A stretch of DNA of 32,344 bases from Comamonadaceae bacterium (GCA_947452785.1 CANGDZ010000043.1:1-32344); one strand, 5' to 3'. Shown: positions 6,803-17,358, counted from the first letter of the stretch. Notes: generated by a model from the sequence alone, not told the origin. Numbers and translations are program-made.

Positions 6803-7604
6803 GGAGGGATTTTATAGAGGTCGCCACGGCAAAAAGCGAAGGTTGCGCAATAGCCACACTGCCCCAGCCCGCCAGTCGGGCGTGTTGCGCAATGCGCGGA
6901 TGGGTGGCCACGGCCAGGGCCTGCGACCAACCCTGATTGGGCAAAGCGGCTTTCAAATGGGCAATGGCCTCGGAGTTGCTGAACAACCAGACCGAGCCAT
7001 CGGCCGCCGCTTGCACAGCCGATGCGCGTTGTTCGTTGCTGAACACCGGTGTTTGCCGCTGGTAGGCCGCCACCGGGTCTACCTGAACGCCTGCAGCTTG
7101 CAACTGGGTGCTGAGCCAGTCGCGCCCCGCCACTCGGCCTTGCGCATCGGCTCCCCGCACCATCAGCACCCTCTGGCCTGCGTGCGCCTGAGGGGCAATT
7201 ACCGCCCACAAAGCTTCAGAGTCCCATTGGGGCGCATCTGCGCCAGGGGCATCGATCTGGCTTTCTGGAACACCGACCGCCAGCAAAGCGGCTCGGCTGC
7301 CCATGCCCGTGACCCAGGCCCTTGTCTGGCCCAAAGGCGAAGCAGGCTGCGCTGCCGCTTGAAAAAAGTAACGCACCGCGTTGGCGCTGACGAACATCAC
7401 AGCGTGATACTGAGCGATGTCTTGCCAGGCCACATGCACCGGACGCAGATCCGCAACCGGGCTAATGGCCATCAATGGCAATGACTGTGCATCCAGCCCC
7501 AAATCGTTCAGGCCTTGGATCCAGGGCGCAGCGTCTTGGGGCGCGCGTGTCACCCAGACGCGCGTGGGCGGGTTCAGGGGCGGCGCGGGGTGGGAACTAG
7601 ACAC
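6759..7604 (-). CDS. hemD: Uroporphyrinogen-III synthase
   Basis: HemD closes and inverts ring D of hydroxymethylbilane to give uroporphyrinogen III in the cytoplasm. The family is poorly conserved, but RVWVTRAPQDAAPWIQGLNDLG at the start, MFVSANAVRYFFQ in the middle, and SVWLFSNSEAIAHL followed by ATHPRIAQHARLAGW near the end match its two-lobed pattern. The start codon is GTG at 7604; GAGGGGG eight bases upstream overlaps the hemC stop codon, so the two genes are tightly coupled. At 281 aa the protein is slightly longer than the usual 250-270. The last 15 codons overlap the start of hemX. Confidence 0.9.
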   Translation of the reverse strand: MSSSHPAPPLNPPTRVWVTRAPQDAAPWIQGLNDLGLDAQSLPLMAISPVADLRPVHVAWQDIAQYHAVMFVSANAVRYFFQAAAQPASPLGQTRAWVTGMGSRAALLAVGVPESQIDAPGADAPQWDSEALWAVIAPQAHAGQRVLMVRGADAQGRVAGRDWLSTQLQAAGVQVDPVAAYQRQTPVFSNEQRASAVQAAADGSVWLFSNSEAIAHLKAALPNQGWSQALAVATHPRIAQHARLAGWGSVAIAQPSLFAVATSIKSLHEFRTPRNSAAPRP

Positions 7605-7617
7605 AGAACAGGCCCCC

Positions 7618-8559
7618 TCAATGGGCGCCGGCCTGTTTCAAGCGCTGGGCAATCTGCGCGCCCAGTTGCTCGGCACCGGCATGATCAGGCTGACTGAAGG
7701 TGGCTTGGGCCGTGATCAAACGGGCCTCGCCTTCGGGGTCGCCCCAGGCGGCTTGCAGGGTCAACACATCCGCGGCCAAGGTGGCGTGCGCGGCCAGGGG
7801 CATAGAGCAGCTGCCCCCCATGGCGCGGCTGACCGCACGCTCTGCGGCCACACGCAACCAGGAGGCAGAGTGGGCCAAAGGGGCCAGGGCGTCGCGCAAA
7901 TCTTGCCGGTCGGCGCAAATTTCAATGCCCAAGGCGCCCTGCCCTGCGGCGGGCAACATCTCGGCTTCGTCAAAAATATGGCGGATGCGTGCGCTCAAAT
8001 TCAAACGCTTGAGCCCCGCCGCCGCCAGCACAATGCCGGCGTACTGACCTTCGTCGAGTTTGCGCAAGCGGGTGTCCAAGTTGCCGCGCAAAGGCTCAAT
8101 CTTCAGGTCGGGGCGCAAGGCGCGCAGCAACACGGTGCGGCGCAGACTGGAGGTGCCCACCACCGCGCCTGCCGGCAAATCGGCCAAGGTCGCGTACTGC
8201 GATGAGACCCAGGCGTCACGCGGGTCTTCGCGCTCCATGACGCAGGCCAGATCAAAACCTTCGGGCAAGTCCATGGGCACGTCTTTGAGCGAATGCACGG
8301 CAATGTCGGCGCGGCCTTCTTGCAAAGCCTGCTCCAGCTCTTTCACAAACAAGCCTTTGCCGCCCACTTTGCTCAGACTGCGGTCCAAAATTTGGTCGCC
8401 TTGCGTGGTCATGCCCAGCAATGTCACGGTGTGTCCACGGGCGCGCAGCAAGGCTTGTACATGCTCGGCTTGCCACAGGGCCAAACGGCTTTCGCGGGTG
8501 GCAATGACGATGGACAAGGGCGAAACCAAGTGCGAAGAATTAGAAACAGGTGCGGTCAA
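7618..8559 (-). CDS. hemC: Porphobilinogen deaminase (hydroxymethylbilane synthase)
   Basis: Joins four porphobilinogen molecules into hydroxymethylbilane. Landmarks visible: [12 protein letters not shown] near the start, [11 protein letters not shown] with the catalytic aspartate at D93, TSSLRR at 136-141, and [13 protein letters not shown] with C251, the cysteine that carries the dipyrromethane cofactor. At 313 aa it is full length for the family. It is the first gene of the minus-strand hemCDXY run and is divergent from ppc, with about 85 bases between the two starts; the shared region contains a 10-base palindrome ATGCTAGCAT at 8596-8605. Confidence 0.97.
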   Translation of the reverse strand: MTAPVSNSSHLVSPLSIVIATRESRLALWQAEHVQALLRARGHTVTLLGMTTQGDQILDRSLSKVGGKGLFVKELEQALQEGRADIAVHSLKDVPMDLPEGFDLACVMEREDPRDAWVSSQYATLADLPAGAVVGTSSLRRTVLLRALRPDLKIEPLRGNLDTRLRKLDEGQYAGIVLAAAGLKRLNLSARIRHIFDEAEMLPAAGQGALGIEICADRQDLRDALAPLAHSASWLRVAAERAVSRAMGGSCSMPLAAHATLAADVLTLQAAWGDPEGEARLITAQATFSQPDHAGAEQLGAQIAQRLKQAGAH

Positions 8560-8644
8560 AGCGGTAACTCATTGGTAATTTTGAGGGTGTGGTCAATGCT
8601 AGCATGGGCATTCTTCATTCACCTTGCACGGCACCAGCCACTCC

Positions 8645-11479
8645 ATGACCCACTCCATGAAACCGGCTCCAGCAGAATCACCCTCGCGTCATACCCGGGA
8701 CAACGAACGCCCCTTGGTCGAGGACATCCGCTTGCTGGGCCGTTTATTGGGCGATGTAATTCGCGAGCAAGAAGGCGCGCCTGCTTTTGAATTGGTCGAA
8801 AAAATTCGCAAACTCTCGGTGGCATTCCGCCGCGATGCCGACCACGAAGCCGACAAAGCCCTGAAGAAACTGCTCAAAAGCCTGAGCGGCGAGCAAGCAG
8901 TCAGTGTGATCCGTGCTTTCACCTACTTCAGCCATTTGGCCAATTTGGCCGAAGACCGGCACCACATTCGCCGCCGTGCGGTGCATGAGCGCGCCGGCCA
9001 CACCCAAGAAGGCAGCATCGAAGTGGCGCTGCAGCGTATGCGCTGGGCCGGCATCACCCCGAAAACCATTGCCCACACCCTGGCGCACAGTTATGTGGCC
9101 CCGGTGTTGACCGCGCACCCAACCGAGGTGCAGCGCCAAAGCATTTTGAGCGCCGAGCGCGATATTGCGCGCCTGCTCACCGCACGCGACGAGATCAAAG
9201 ACCGCGCTGCCGCCGTCAACGCGGCCAAAGATGCCCTGAGCCCACGCGAGCTGGCCGCCAACGAACAGCAGCTTCGCGCCCGTGTGATGCAGCTGTGGCA
9301 AACCCGTTTGCTGCGATTTTCTAAATTGACGGTGGCCGACGAAATTGAAAACGCGCTGAGCTATTACGAAGCCACCTTCTTGCGCGAAATTCCCAAAATT
9401 TACGCGGAGCTCGAACGCGAACTCGACCACCAACCCGTGGCCAGCTTTTTGCGCATGGGCCAATGGATTGGCGGCGATCGCGATGGCAACCCCAATGTCA
9501 CCGCCGAAACCTTGGAATATGCGCTGCGGCGCCAGTCCGAGGTGGCGCTGCGCCATTATTTGACCGAGGTGCATTACCTGGGCGGCGAGCTGTCGCTGTC
9601 GGCCATGCTGGTGGACTTCCCCGCCGAGATGCAGGCCCTGGCCGCACGCTCGCCCGACACCAACGCACACCGCATGGACGAGCCCTACCGCCGGGCGCTG
9701 ACGGGCATCTACGCGCGCCTGGCCGCAACGCTCAAGACATTGACCGGTGGCGACGCCGCACGCCATGCGGTGGCGCCGCAAAACCCGTACGACAACGCGC
9801 AAGAATTTCTGGTCGATTTGCGCACCATTGAAACTTCGCTGCGCAGCCAGCACGCCCAAGCCCTGGCCGACCAGCGCTTGCACCCGCTGATTCGTGCGGT
9901 GGAGGTGTTTGGCTTTCACCTGGCCACGGTGGACTTGCGCCAAAGCTCAGACAAGCATGAAGAAGTCGTGGCCGAGCTGCTGGCCACCGCCCGCGTGCAC
10001 ACGGGCTACCCCCAGTTGGACGAAGCCGCCAAGCGCGCCTTGTTGATGCAACTGCTGAATGACGCCAGACCGCTACGCGTCCCGGGCGCGGACTACTCGG
10101 CACACACGCGCTCCGAATTGGCCATTTTTGAGTCGGCCAAACGCATGCGCGAACTCTATGGCGGTGAGGCCATTCGCCACTACATCATCAGCCACACCGA
10201 AACTGTGAGCGACTTGCTGGAAGTGCTGTTGCTGCAAAAAGAAGTGGGACTGATGCACCACACGCTGGACAGCAAAGCCACCAACGACCTGATCGTGGTG
10301 CCGCTGTTTGAAACCATTGAAGACCTGCGTAACGCCGCACCCATCATGCGTGAGTTTTATGCGTTGCCCGGCGTGGCCAACTTGGTGCAAAGTTCCGGTG
10401 CGGAGCAAGACATCATGCTGGGTTACTCCGACAGCAACAAAGACGGTGGCATTTTCACCAGCAACTGGGAGCTGTACCGCGCCGAGATTGCGCTGGTCGA
10501 ACTGTTTGACACCTTGGCACAAAGCCATCACATCCAGCTGCGCATGTTCCACGGCCGGGGTGGCACCGTGGGGCGTGGCGGCGGCCCCAGCTACCAAGCC
10601 ATCTTGGCGCAACCGCCCGGCACGGTGCGCGGGCAAATTCGCCTGACCGAACAGGGCGAAGTCATCGGATCCAAATACGCCAACCCCGAAATCGGCCGGC
10701 GCAACTTAGAAACTCTGGTCGCCGCCACGCTGGAAGCCACCTTGCTGCAGCCCACCAAACCCGCCATCAAGCAGTTTTTGGAGACGGCCGCCAAGCTGTC
10801 GCAAGCCAGCATGACCGCCTACCGCGCGCTGGTGTACGAAACCCCGGGCTTCAACGACTACTTTTTCAGCGCCACGCCGATCCGCGAAATTGCCGAGCTG
10901 AACATCGGCTCGCGCCCCGCCTCGCGCAAAGCCAATCAACAAATAGAAGACCTGCGCGCCATCCCCTGGGGCTTTAGCTGGGGCCAATGCCGCTTGACGC
11001 TGCCCGGTTGGTTCGGCTTTGGCTCGGCGGTGAGCCAGCTCTTGGACCAACCCACGCCCACCGAGCGCAAAGCCGCCCTGGCCTTGCTACAGAAGATGTA
11101 CCGCCAGTGGCCGTTCTTTCGCACCCTGCTGTCGAACATGGACATGGTGCTGGCCAAGAGCGACATGGCCCTGGCCTCGCGCTACGCCGAGCTGGTCAGC
11201 GATACGCGCTTACGCAAAAAAGTCTTCAACGCCATCGATGCCGAATGGCACCGCACGGTAGACGCCTTGGCACAAATCACCGGCGAGAAAAACCGCCTGG
11301 CCAACAACCCGGCACTGGCCCGGTCGATTCGCCACCGCTTTCCGTACATCGACCCGTTGCACCATTTGCAGGTCGAACTGGTGCGCCGCTACCGCGAAGG
11401 CAAAGCCGACGAACGCGTGCAACGCGGGATTCACATCAGCATCAACGGGATTGCGGCGGGGCTCAGAAATACCGGCTGA
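8645..11479 (+). CDS. ppc: Phosphoenolpyruvate carboxylase
   Basis: Carboxylates phosphoenolpyruvate with bicarbonate to oxaloacetate, refilling the TCA cycle. Family landmarks, numbered from this start: [13 protein letters not shown] with the catalytic histidine at H158, [10 protein letters not shown] with K599, [14 protein letters not shown] at 635-648, and a C-terminus ending in NTG, the conserved end that reaches the allosteric site. At 944 aa the length is normal for a bacterial enzyme. The start is uncertain: TTG 8624, ATG 8645 and ATG 8657 are all in frame and none has a strong ribosome-binding site; I prefer 8645. It is divergent from hemC, a gene order I know from Comamonadaceae. Confidence 0.97.
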   Translation: MTHSMKPAPAESPSRHTRDNERPLVEDIRLLGRLLGDVIREQEGAPAFELVEKIRKLSVAFRRDADHEADKALKKLLKSLSGEQAVSVIRAFTYFSHLANLAEDRHHIRRRAVHERAGHTQEGSIEVALQRMRWAGITPKTIAHTLAHSYVAPVLTAHPTEVQRQSILSAERDIARLLTARDEIKDRAAAVNAAKDALSPRELAANEQQLRARVMQLWQTRLLRFSKLTVADEIENALSYYEATFLREIPKIYAELERELDHQPVASFLRMGQWIGGDRDGNPNVTAETLEYALRRQSEVALRHYLTEVHYLGGELSLSAMLVDFPAEMQALAARSPDTNAHRMDEPYRRALTGIYARLAATLKTLTGGDAARHAVAPQNPYDNAQEFLVDLRTIETSLRSQHAQALADQRLHPLIRAVEVFGFHLATVDLRQSSDKHEEVVAELLATARVHTGYPQLDEAAKRALLMQLLNDARPLRVPGADYSAHTRSELAIFESAKRMRELYGGEAIRHYIISHTETVSDLLEVLLLQKEVGLMHHTLDSKATNDLIVVPLFETIEDLRNAAPIMREFYALPGVANLVQSSGAEQDIMLGYSDSNKDGGIFTSNWELYRAEIALVELFDTLAQSHHIQLRMFHGRGGTVGRGGGPSYQAILAQPPGTVRGQIRLTEQGEVIGSKYANPEIGRRNLETLVAATLEATLLQPTKPAIKQFLETAAKLSQASMTAYRALVYETPGFNDYFFSATPIREIAELNIGSRPASRKANQQIEDLRAIPWGFSWGQCRLTLPGWFGFGSAVSQLLDQPTPTERKAALALLQKMYRQWPFFRTLLSNMDMVLAKSDMALASRYAELVSDTRLRKKVFNAIDAEWHRTVDALAQITGEKNRLANNPALARSIRHRFPYIDPLHHLQVELVRRYREGKADERVQRGIHISINGIAAGLRNTG

Positions 11480-11506
11480 TTGATTCCACTGCGGCAGAGC
11501 AAGCAA

Positions 11507-11764
11507 TCATGGCTGCGCGCGGGCCAACAACGGAAAATCCTGTGGCCGACGAATCGAATCGACCGACAAATCGATATCCAGATGAGGCCAATACAAATGG
11601 TCAGGGGTTGGCCAGGTCACCTCAGTGATTTGCGCCACCGTGGCCTGCTTGAACCAGGGGAACGGATCAAAAGGCACCAACAACTCCTCGTTGCCAAGCA
11701 GCAACCAAAAGCCGTTCTTGGAAATGTTGGTCACTTCAGCGACCAAAGTGATGGTTCCAGGCAT
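11507..11764 (-). CDS. DUF2442 domain protein (85 aa)
   Basis: Matches the DUF2442 pattern: EVTNISKNGFWLLLGNEELLVPFDPFPWFKQATVAQI, then WPTPDHLYWPHLDIDLSVDSIRRP near the end. The family's biochemical role is unknown; its genes commonly sit directly behind DUF4160 genes, as here, and some such pairs are annotated as toxin-antitoxin-like without firm evidence. I place the start at ATG 11764 because AAGGAA lies seven bases upstream; the frame is open to 11794, but that part lies inside the DUF4160 reading region. The gene appears intact, while its upstream partner carries a premature stop. It converges on ppc with only 27 bases between the stops. Confidence 0.85.
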   Translation of the reverse strand: MPGTITLVAEVTNISKNGFWLLLGNEELLVPFDPFPWFKQATVAQITEVTWPTPDHLYWPHLDIDLSVDSIRRPQDFPLLARAQP

Positions 11765-11975
11765 TGTTGATTTCCTTGATATGCGCTTGAACAACCGCTT
11801 GCGCTTAGGTTATTTGACGAGGTGTCAGTCCAGTCGATGTGGCCAGATGCACGATCGGTGTCCGCCAAAATTTGGCCTCCCCGTCTGGATGTGCAACATG
11901 AACGTGAATGCGTGACTCCTCTCGCGAGAAGAAGAACAAACGAAATGGGCCATCACGAACGACAGTTAGTGCCAT
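11736..11975 (-). pseudogene. DUF4160 domain protein with in-frame stop at codon 57
   Basis: From ATG 11975 the minus strand encodes MALTVVRDGPFRLFFFSREE and then SRIHVHVAHPDGEAKFWRTP, the hallmark of DUF4160 (the IHVHV and AKFW motifs). The frame meets TAA at 11805-11807 after 56 codons. The same frame then continues AQAVVQAHIKEINNAWNHHFGR to a stop at 11736-11738, which is exactly how DUF4160 proteins end. A single G-to-T change of a GAA codon to TAA would explain this. With readthrough the gene would be 79 codons and overlap DUF2442 by 29 bases. An upstream in-frame TAA fixes the start at 11975. The 56-aa product might be made but would lack the C-terminal helix. Confidence 0.8.
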
Positions 11976-12131
11976 GCCCTCACTTTAGCCTATAGCCGAG
12001 GCGAATACACCCGCAATCCGGTGGCATACGAGCGCAACACGGGTTAATTCGCATTCCCACGCCGCACAGCGTTGCCCATAATGCACAGGGGCCCACCATG
12101 GCGGCGGGCCCTGTTTTATGGAAAGCCCCGC

Positions 12132-13385
12132 ATGTCCAACGCCCCCGCCTTGCCTGTTCACCCTGCAGCCAAAGACTGCGATCCGCTCACTTTGGGATGG
12201 ATGCAAGGCTCACCGCCGCCGGCCGACAAGATGATCCGCTTTCAAGACGGTAGCGGCTACCACTTTCCGCAACTGCGCTGGAGCTTTGCGCATTACCGGC
12301 AGATGGTGGCCACGGTGGCGGTACCCAAGGGCCTGAAGGCCATCACGCCTTTGCCCCAAGCCGCACAAAACCTGCCTGACATTCGCTACACGCCCATGAC
12401 CGGCGCGGGCACCTGCTCTTGGGCCGACATGATGGAGGCAACCTACACCGACGCCTTGCTGGTGATGCACCAAGGCAAGGTGCTGTTCGAGCACTTTGGC
12501 GGCGTGATGTCGCCGCTGCAGCCGCACATTGCCATGTCGGTGTCCAAGTCGTTCATGGGTTTGATGGCCGCGTGCTTGGTGGCGGATGGCGTTTTGGACG
12601 AGTCGCAACGCGTTGATCATTACCTGCCTGAACTTGCGGGCAGCGGTTTTGCCGATGCCACCGTGCGCCAGGTCATGGACATGACCACCGGCATTGACTA
12701 CACCGAAAACTACGCCGACCCGCAAGCCGAGATCTGGAACCACATGCGCGCCGGCGGCGTGATGCCCTGCCCGCCGGGCTACAACGGCCCGAGCAATTTT
12801 TACGACTACCTAAAAACCGTGCACAAACTGGGCACGCATGGCGAGCGCTTCACCTACCGCACCGCCAACACCGACGCCCTGGGCTGGATCGTGGCCCGTG
12901 CCAGCGGCCAGAGCACGGCGCAAATGCTGTCGCAGCGCATTTGGCAGCCCATGGGCGCCGAGCTGGACGCTTATTACACCGTCGACCCTATCGGCACCGC
13001 GTTTGCCGGCGGCGGCCTGAACACCGGCCTGCGCGACTTGGCCCGTTTTGGCGAGCTGGTGCGCAACCAGGGGCGCGTGGGTGACCAACAGGTGCTGCCC
13101 GAAGCTGCCTTGGCCAACACCTTTGCCGGCGCCGACCCGGCCCGCTTTGCCGCCAACGGTCCCGTCACCCTGCCGGGCTGGAGCTACCGCAATATGTGGT
13201 GGGTGTCGCACAACGCGCACGGCGCCATCATGGCGCGCGGCGTGCATGGACAAAACATTTACATCGACCCCAAGGCCGAAATGGTGATTGCCCGCTACGC
13301 CTCGCACCCGGTGGCTGCCAACGTGGCCAACGATGTGCACACCCTACCCGCCTACCACGCCATGGCGCTGGCTTTGCTCGGGTAA
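12132..13385 (+). CDS. Serine hydrolase, class C beta-lactamase / 6-aminohexanoate-dimer hydrolase-like
   Basis: A penicillin-recognising-fold serine hydrolase. The three active-site motifs are present: S136-V-S-K139 (S-x-x-K, within MSVSKSFMGL), Y242 in FTYRTANTDALGW (Y-x-x-x-N), and H372-G-Q in GVHGQNIYIDPK, in place of the K-T-G triad. This set is that of NylB-type amide hydrolases and esterases rather than true beta-lactamases. No signal peptide is seen, so it probably acts in the cytoplasm. I chose ATG 12132 because GGAAAG lies about seven bases upstream; the frame is open to 12072. Length 417 aa. It stands alone, 60 bases before argH. The substrate is unknown. Confidence 0.85.
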   Translation: MSNAPALPVHPAAKDCDPLTLGWMQGSPPPADKMIRFQDGSGYHFPQLRWSFAHYRQMVATVAVPKGLKAITPLPQAAQNLPDIRYTPMTGAGTCSWADMMEATYTDALLVMHQGKVLFEHFGGVMSPLQPHIAMSVSKSFMGLMAACLVADGVLDESQRVDHYLPELAGSGFADATVRQVMDMTTGIDYTENYADPQAEIWNHMRAGGVMPCPPGYNGPSNFYDYLKTVHKLGTHGERFTYRTANTDALGWIVARASGQSTAQMLSQRIWQPMGAELDAYYTVDPIGTAFAGGGLNTGLRDLARFGELVRNQGRVGDQQVLPEAALANTFAGADPARFAANGPVTLPGWSYRNMWWVSHNAHGAIMARGVHGQNIYIDPKAEMVIARYASHPVAANVANDVHTLPAYHAMALALLG

Positions 13386-13395
13386 ATGGCAGATT

Positions 13396-13436
13396 CAGGC
13401 CTCTCGGGCCTGGGGCCCCTCGAAGCCCGATAAAAT
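13396..13436 (+). promoter_or_regulatory. argH: Hairpin and -10 candidate ahead of argH
   Basis: CAGGCC (13396-13401) and GGCCTG (13407-13412) form a perfect 6-bp stem with a 5-base loop, 10 bases after the previous stop. It lacks a T run. A -10-like TAAAAT at 13431-13436 ends only nine bases before the argH ATG, so a transcript starting from it would have almost no leader. No convincing -35 is visible at the right distance. Confidence 0.4.
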
Positions 13437-13445
13437 CAGGGGCTT

Positions 13446-14894
13446 ATGACAAACCAACTCGACAAAAAATCCCAAGCCTGGTCCGCGCTCTTTTCTGAAC
13501 CCATGAGCGAGTTGGTCAAGCGCTACACGGCCAGCGTGTTCTTTGACAAGCGCCTGTGGCAAGCCGACATCAGCGGCAGCTTGGCCCACGCCGAGATGCT
13601 GGCAGCGCAAAAGATCATTGGCGCCAGCGACCTGGCCGACATTAAGCGCGGCATGGCTCAGATCACGCAAGAAATCGAGTCAGGTGCCTTTGAATGGAAG
13701 CTGGACCTGGAAGACGTGCACCTGAACATTGAAGCGCGTCTGACCCAACTGGTGGGCGACGCCGGCAAGCGCCTTCACACCGGCCGCAGCCGCAACGACC
13801 AAGTTGCCACCGACGTGCGGCTGTGGCTGCGCAGCGAGATGGACCTGATCATCGAGCTGCTGGTGGACCTGCAAAAGTCGCTGGTCGATGTGGCCGAGCA
13901 CAACGTCGAAGTTATCCTGCCCGGCTTCACCCATTTGCAAGTGGCTCAGCCCGTGAGCTTTGCGCACCACCTCTTGGCTTATGTGGAAATGTTTGCGCGC
14001 GACGCCGAGCGCATGGTCGATGTGCGCCGCCGAACCAACCGCCTGCCACTGGGCTCTGCAGCACTCGCCGGCACCACTTACCCGCTAGACCGTGAGCGCG
14101 TGGCCCGCAGCCTGGGCATGGTCGATGCCGATGGTCATGCACAGGTCTGCCAAAACAGCCTAGACGGCGTGAGCGACCGCGACTTTGCGATTGAATTCAC
14201 CGCCGCCGCCAGCCTGTGCATGATGCACATCAGCCGCATGTCTGAAGAACTGATTTTGTGGATGAGCCAAAACTTTGGCTTCGTCAAGATCGCAGACCGT
14301 TTCACCACTGGCAGCTCCATCATGCCGCAAAAGAAAAACCCCGACGTACCCGAGCTGGCACGTGGCAAAACAGGCCGTGTGTTTGGCCACCTGATGGGCC
14401 TGCTCACGCTGATGAAGGGCCAGCCCCTGGCCTACAACAAAGACAACCAAGAAGACAAAGAGCCGCTGTTTGACACCGTGGACACGCTCAAAGACACCTT
14501 GCGCATTTTCAGCGAAATGATCGGTGGCCAGCTCAATCCGGCCACCGGCCAAAAAGAAGGTGGCATCACCGTGAATGCCGACGCCATGCAAGCCGCGGTG
14601 AAAAAAGGCTACGCCACGGCCACCGACTTGGCCGACTACCTGGTGAAAAAAGGTCAGCCCTTTCGCGATGCGCACGAGACCGTGGCCCACGCCGTCAAAG
14701 CCGCCACCAGCCACAACTGTGATCTTTCAGAGTTGCCACTGGCCGTGCTGCAGGGCTTTCATGCGTCCATCGAAAAAGACGTCTACGAAGTCCTGAGTCT
14801 GCGCGGCTCGCTGAACGCCCGTAACACCTTGGGTGGCACTGCGCCCGCACAGGTCAAGCTGCAGATTGCACGGCACCGCGCCCGATTCAACTAA
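13446..14894 (+). CDS. argH: Argininosuccinate lyase
   Basis: Cleaves argininosuccinate to arginine and fumarate, the last step of arginine synthesis. It belongs to the fumarase/aspartase superfamily. The signature [12 protein letters not shown] (residues 289-300), with the catalytic serine on the mobile loop, is perfect, as are the [12 protein letters not shown] and [16 protein letters not shown] regions. At 482 aa the length is normal. It seems to have its own short promoter. Its last eight bases overlap the 3' end of the MFS transporter gene on the other strand. Confidence 0.97.
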   Translation: MTNQLDKKSQAWSALFSEPMSELVKRYTASVFFDKRLWQADISGSLAHAEMLAAQKIIGASDLADIKRGMAQITQEIESGAFEWKLDLEDVHLNIEARLTQLVGDAGKRLHTGRSRNDQVATDVRLWLRSEMDLIIELLVDLQKSLVDVAEHNVEVILPGFTHLQVAQPVSFAHHLLAYVEMFARDAERMVDVRRRTNRLPLGSAALAGTTYPLDRERVARSLGMVDADGHAQVCQNSLDGVSDRDFAIEFTAAASLCMMHISRMSEELILWMSQNFGFVKIADRFTTGSSIMPQKKNPDVPELARGKTGRVFGHLMGLLTLMKGQPLAYNKDNQEDKEPLFDTVDTLKDTLRIFSEMIGGQLNPATGQKEGGITVNADAMQAAVKKGYATATDLADYLVKKGQPFRDAHETVAHAVKAATSHNCDLSELPLAVLQGFHASIEKDVYEVLSLRGSLNARNTLGGTAPAQVKLQIARHRARFN

Positions 14895-16119
14895 CCTCGG
14901 CTGAGGGGGACTTGGATAAGCGCAAAGCCAAGGGACCGAGCAGAACACCGACGGCCAGCACACCGAAGGCGGCCATCCATGCTTCGGGCACTTGGCCGCC
15001 GCCTTGAGAATCCAAAGCCAGCCCCATGGCCCACCCTGACAGCGCCGAAAGTCCAAAACCCACCGTGGAGTGCATGGCCAAGGTCAGGCCTTTGAATTGG
15101 GGTTGCGCGCACGACATCATGCCGGCCGTGAGTGAGCCCGAGTCTGCAGTCACGGTGACCGCATACATCAAGATCAAGGCCAGCAATACCCACGCAGAAC
15201 CACCCGCCCAAAAGCCAACCGACAAGGCGGTCACGCCGGAGGCCACCTGAATCCAGGTGATGGCGCGAATTCTGCCAAAGCGCAATGACATTTCGTTGCC
15301 CAGGATGCTGGCCGGCATGGCCAGCAAGGAAGCCAGAAAACTCACCACCACAGGCTCAGGCAAGGCTGCGCCCTGATGGCGAGCCACCACAAAGGTCCAA
15401 AATGCCACCACCCAGGTTCTGAAACCATACAACTCAAAGCAGTGCGCGCCATAACTCAAGATGTAGGCCATCGCCGGGCGATTGCGCAAAACCGGACGAA
15501 CATCCAGCAAATGACCGCCCACCGAAACAGGCGTCATGGGCTGCATACGCCAAGCCACAAAGGCCATGACCAAGGGCCCCATGGCGGTGAGGCCGAAGGA
15601 CCAGCGCCAACCCCAGGCATCGGCCACGAGTTGGGAAATCAAAAATGAAAAGCCAACCCCCATGGAATAACTGGAGGTGTACAAGGTGATGCTGCGTGAA
15701 GCGTTGGCATTGCCCAAGCGATCGATCAACGCGCGCAAGCCGGGCATATAGGCACCGGCAAAACTGGCGCCGGCCAAGGCCCAACACAGCATGCCGGTGA
15801 ACCAACTGTCTGCCATGAATGCAAAGGCCAAGGTACTGAGGGCGCTGCACAAAGAACCGCGCAGCAAGATGCGCCGCGCATCGAAACGGTCGGTCAATGC
15901 GCTCAACAAAGGGACGGCAAGCATATAACCTGCGGCATAGCTGGCCGCCAGCAAGCCTGCTTGAGAGTGGGTCATGCCCCACAAGGGCATCAGGTGCTGA
16001 ACCATCACCGCCGGCACAACCACATGGGGCAACAGATTGCCCACTTGGCCTATACACATGGCCCACACCAGGGCTTGACCTTGCAAGGGTTTCACCACTG
16101 GCGCCCTACCAAGCGGCAT
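14887..16119 (-). CDS. Major facilitator superfamily transporter
   Basis: An inner-membrane secondary transporter with about 12 hydrophobic segments in 410 aa. The loop between segments 2 and 3, [20 protein letters not shown], is the MFS motif A region. Substrate class cannot be read from sequence. The start is uncertain: ATG 16119 overlaps the upstream dehydrogenase gene by 14 bases, a GTG at 16098 has AGGG five bases or so upstream, and an ATG at 16149 is also in frame. The overlap means it is co-transcribed with the iron-ADH-like gene, which suggests uptake of that enzyme's substrate or a related carboxylate, or export of a product. It converges with argH with an 8-base overlap. Confidence 0.85.
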   Translation of the reverse strand: MPLGRAPVVKPLQGQALVWAMCIGQVGNLLPHVVVPAVMVQHLMPLWGMTHSQAGLLAASYAAGYMLAVPLLSALTDRFDARRILLRGSLCSALSTLAFAFMADSWFTGMLCWALAGASFAGAYMPGLRALIDRLGNANASRSITLYTSSYSMGVGFSFLISQLVADAWGWRWSFGLTAMGPLVMAFVAWRMQPMTPVSVGGHLLDVRPVLRNRPAMAYILSYGAHCFELYGFRTWVVAFWTFVVARHQGAALPEPVVVSFLASLLAMPASILGNEMSLRFGRIRAITWIQVASGVTALSVGFWAGGSAWVLLALILMYAVTVTADSGSLTAGMMSCAQPQFKGLTLAMHSTVGFGLSALSGWAMGLALDSQGGGQVPEAWMAAFGVLAVGVLLGPLALRLSKSPSAEVS

Positions 16120-17275
16120 CCAGAATGCGGCGCACATCCTCGGGGCCATGGATTTTGCGGGGGTTGGTGTGAATCAAACGATCGTGCATTGCGTTGTGCG
16201 CAATCAGATCAAGCATCTGCGCTTGAACCCCCACTTCACGCAAAGTACGGGGCAAACCCAATTGCGCCACCAACTCTGCCACGACCTCACAGGCAGGTTT
16301 GTCGGGATCCCCCAGCGCTTCGCTGACACGCTGCTGCTGCGCGGCATTGACACTTTGGTTGAAGCGCAAGACATGCGGCAACATGACACAAGAGGTATAG
16401 CCATGCGGCACGCCCGCTGTGCCGCCCAACACATGGCCAATCCCGTGGCTGGCGCCTTTGTGAACGCCCGCACTGGAGCCGATGATGGACATCCAAGCAC
16501 CCAGCTGGCAATCGAGCCGCGCCTCCAGATCGGCAGGATCTTTTTTGACGGCACGCAGCCCACGCCCCAGTAAGCGCAGGGCTTGAAATGAAGTGGCTTC
16601 AGAAAGGGGTTGCGTGTTGATCGAGCACAAATCTTCCACCGCGTGATCCACCGCGCGAATCCCCGTGGACAGCCACAACCATTCGGGCGTGTGTAAGGTC
16701 AATGCAGGATCCAGAATCACAGAACGCGGCGAGGCCTGGGGATGTAAGAAGTTTTCTTTCATTCCCTTGACCGTGTCTGTACAGCCCGCCAAAGCGCTGA
16801 ATTCACCGGCTGAAAGCGTGGTGGAAATCACCGTGCAAGGCACCGTGGGCGCATGAAACTCAGGGCGTTCAATCCGACCATCGGCATGGACGCGGGTGGC
16901 CAATCGGTCCAGATCCTCGGCGGACTCGATCGCATTGCTCATGCACAGAGTGACCATTTTTCCGGCATCGGTGATCGAGCCGCCGCCCAGCGTCAAGATC
17001 AAGTCGGCCTTCGCCTTCGTGGCCTCTTGGGCTGCCTGGACCACAGCAAAGCGCGGCGTGTGCGCCGGCATCGCTTTGAACAAGCCCACGCAGCGTGCGC
17101 CCAGCACCGCCTGGAGCTCTTGCACGGCTTGTGTTTGACTCGCCAGGCTGGCACTGGCCAACACGTAAACACGTTGGGCACCCACGGCTTCCAACTCGAT
17201 GGCGAGGGCCTGTGCAAAGGGGCTGCCGTAGATGATTCTCTGGGTATGGGGATAACTGTAAATACCAGAACGCAT
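16106..17275 (-). CDS. Iron-containing alcohol dehydrogenase / maleylacetate reductase-like
   Basis: An NAD(P)-dependent dehydrogenase of the group III (iron) ADH fold. GGGSITDAGK (97-106) is the dinucleotide-binding loop. By alignment with the FucO metal site I can place H211 (RAVDHAVE), H277 (ASHGIGH) and H291 (VPHGYT) as three ligands; the position of the fourth, an aspartate in FucO, is R207 here. Loss of that aspartate is also seen in maleylacetate reductases, which reduce maleylacetate to 3-oxoadipate in aromatic breakdown. AAGGA six or so bases before the ATG supports the start. It leads the MFS gene and is divergent from the acyl-CoA dehydrogenase operon across 146 bases. A plain alcohol dehydrogenase remains possible. 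Confidence 0.85.
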   Translation of the reverse strand: MRSGIYSYPHTQRIIYGSPFAQALAIELEAVGAQRVYVLASASLASQTQAVQELQAVLGARCVGLFKAMPAHTPRFAVVQAAQEATKAKADLILTLGGGSITDAGKMVTLCMSNAIESAEDLDRLATRVHADGRIERPEFHAPTVPCTVISTTLSAGEFSALAGCTDTVKGMKENFLHPQASPRSVILDPALTLHTPEWLWLSTGIRAVDHAVEDLCSINTQPLSEATSFQALRLLGRGLRAVKKDPADLEARLDCQLGAWMSIIGSSAGVHKGASHGIGHVLGGTAGVPHGYTSCVMLPHVLRFNQSVNAAQQQRVSEALGDPDKPACEVVAELVAQLGLPRTLREVGVQAQMLDLIAHNAMHDRLIHTNPRKIHGPEDVRRILDAAW

Positions 17276-17358
17276 GGCGGTCCTTGTTGAGCCAGTGAGC
17301 AGGGGTCATCATCGCGGATTCACGACTTTCACGAGTCGCCCACTTGTCTGCTGCGGCC

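Noticed and set aside
8744-9943. Minus-strand open frame of 399 codons within ppc
   Set aside because: A shadow of ppc codon use; ppc is unambiguous on the plus strand, and the antisense translation is His/Gln/Gly-rich without any motif.
12132-13385. Antibiotic-resistance beta-lactamase
   Set aside because: No signal peptide, and the third motif is HGQ, which points to a NylB/esterase-type hydrolase.
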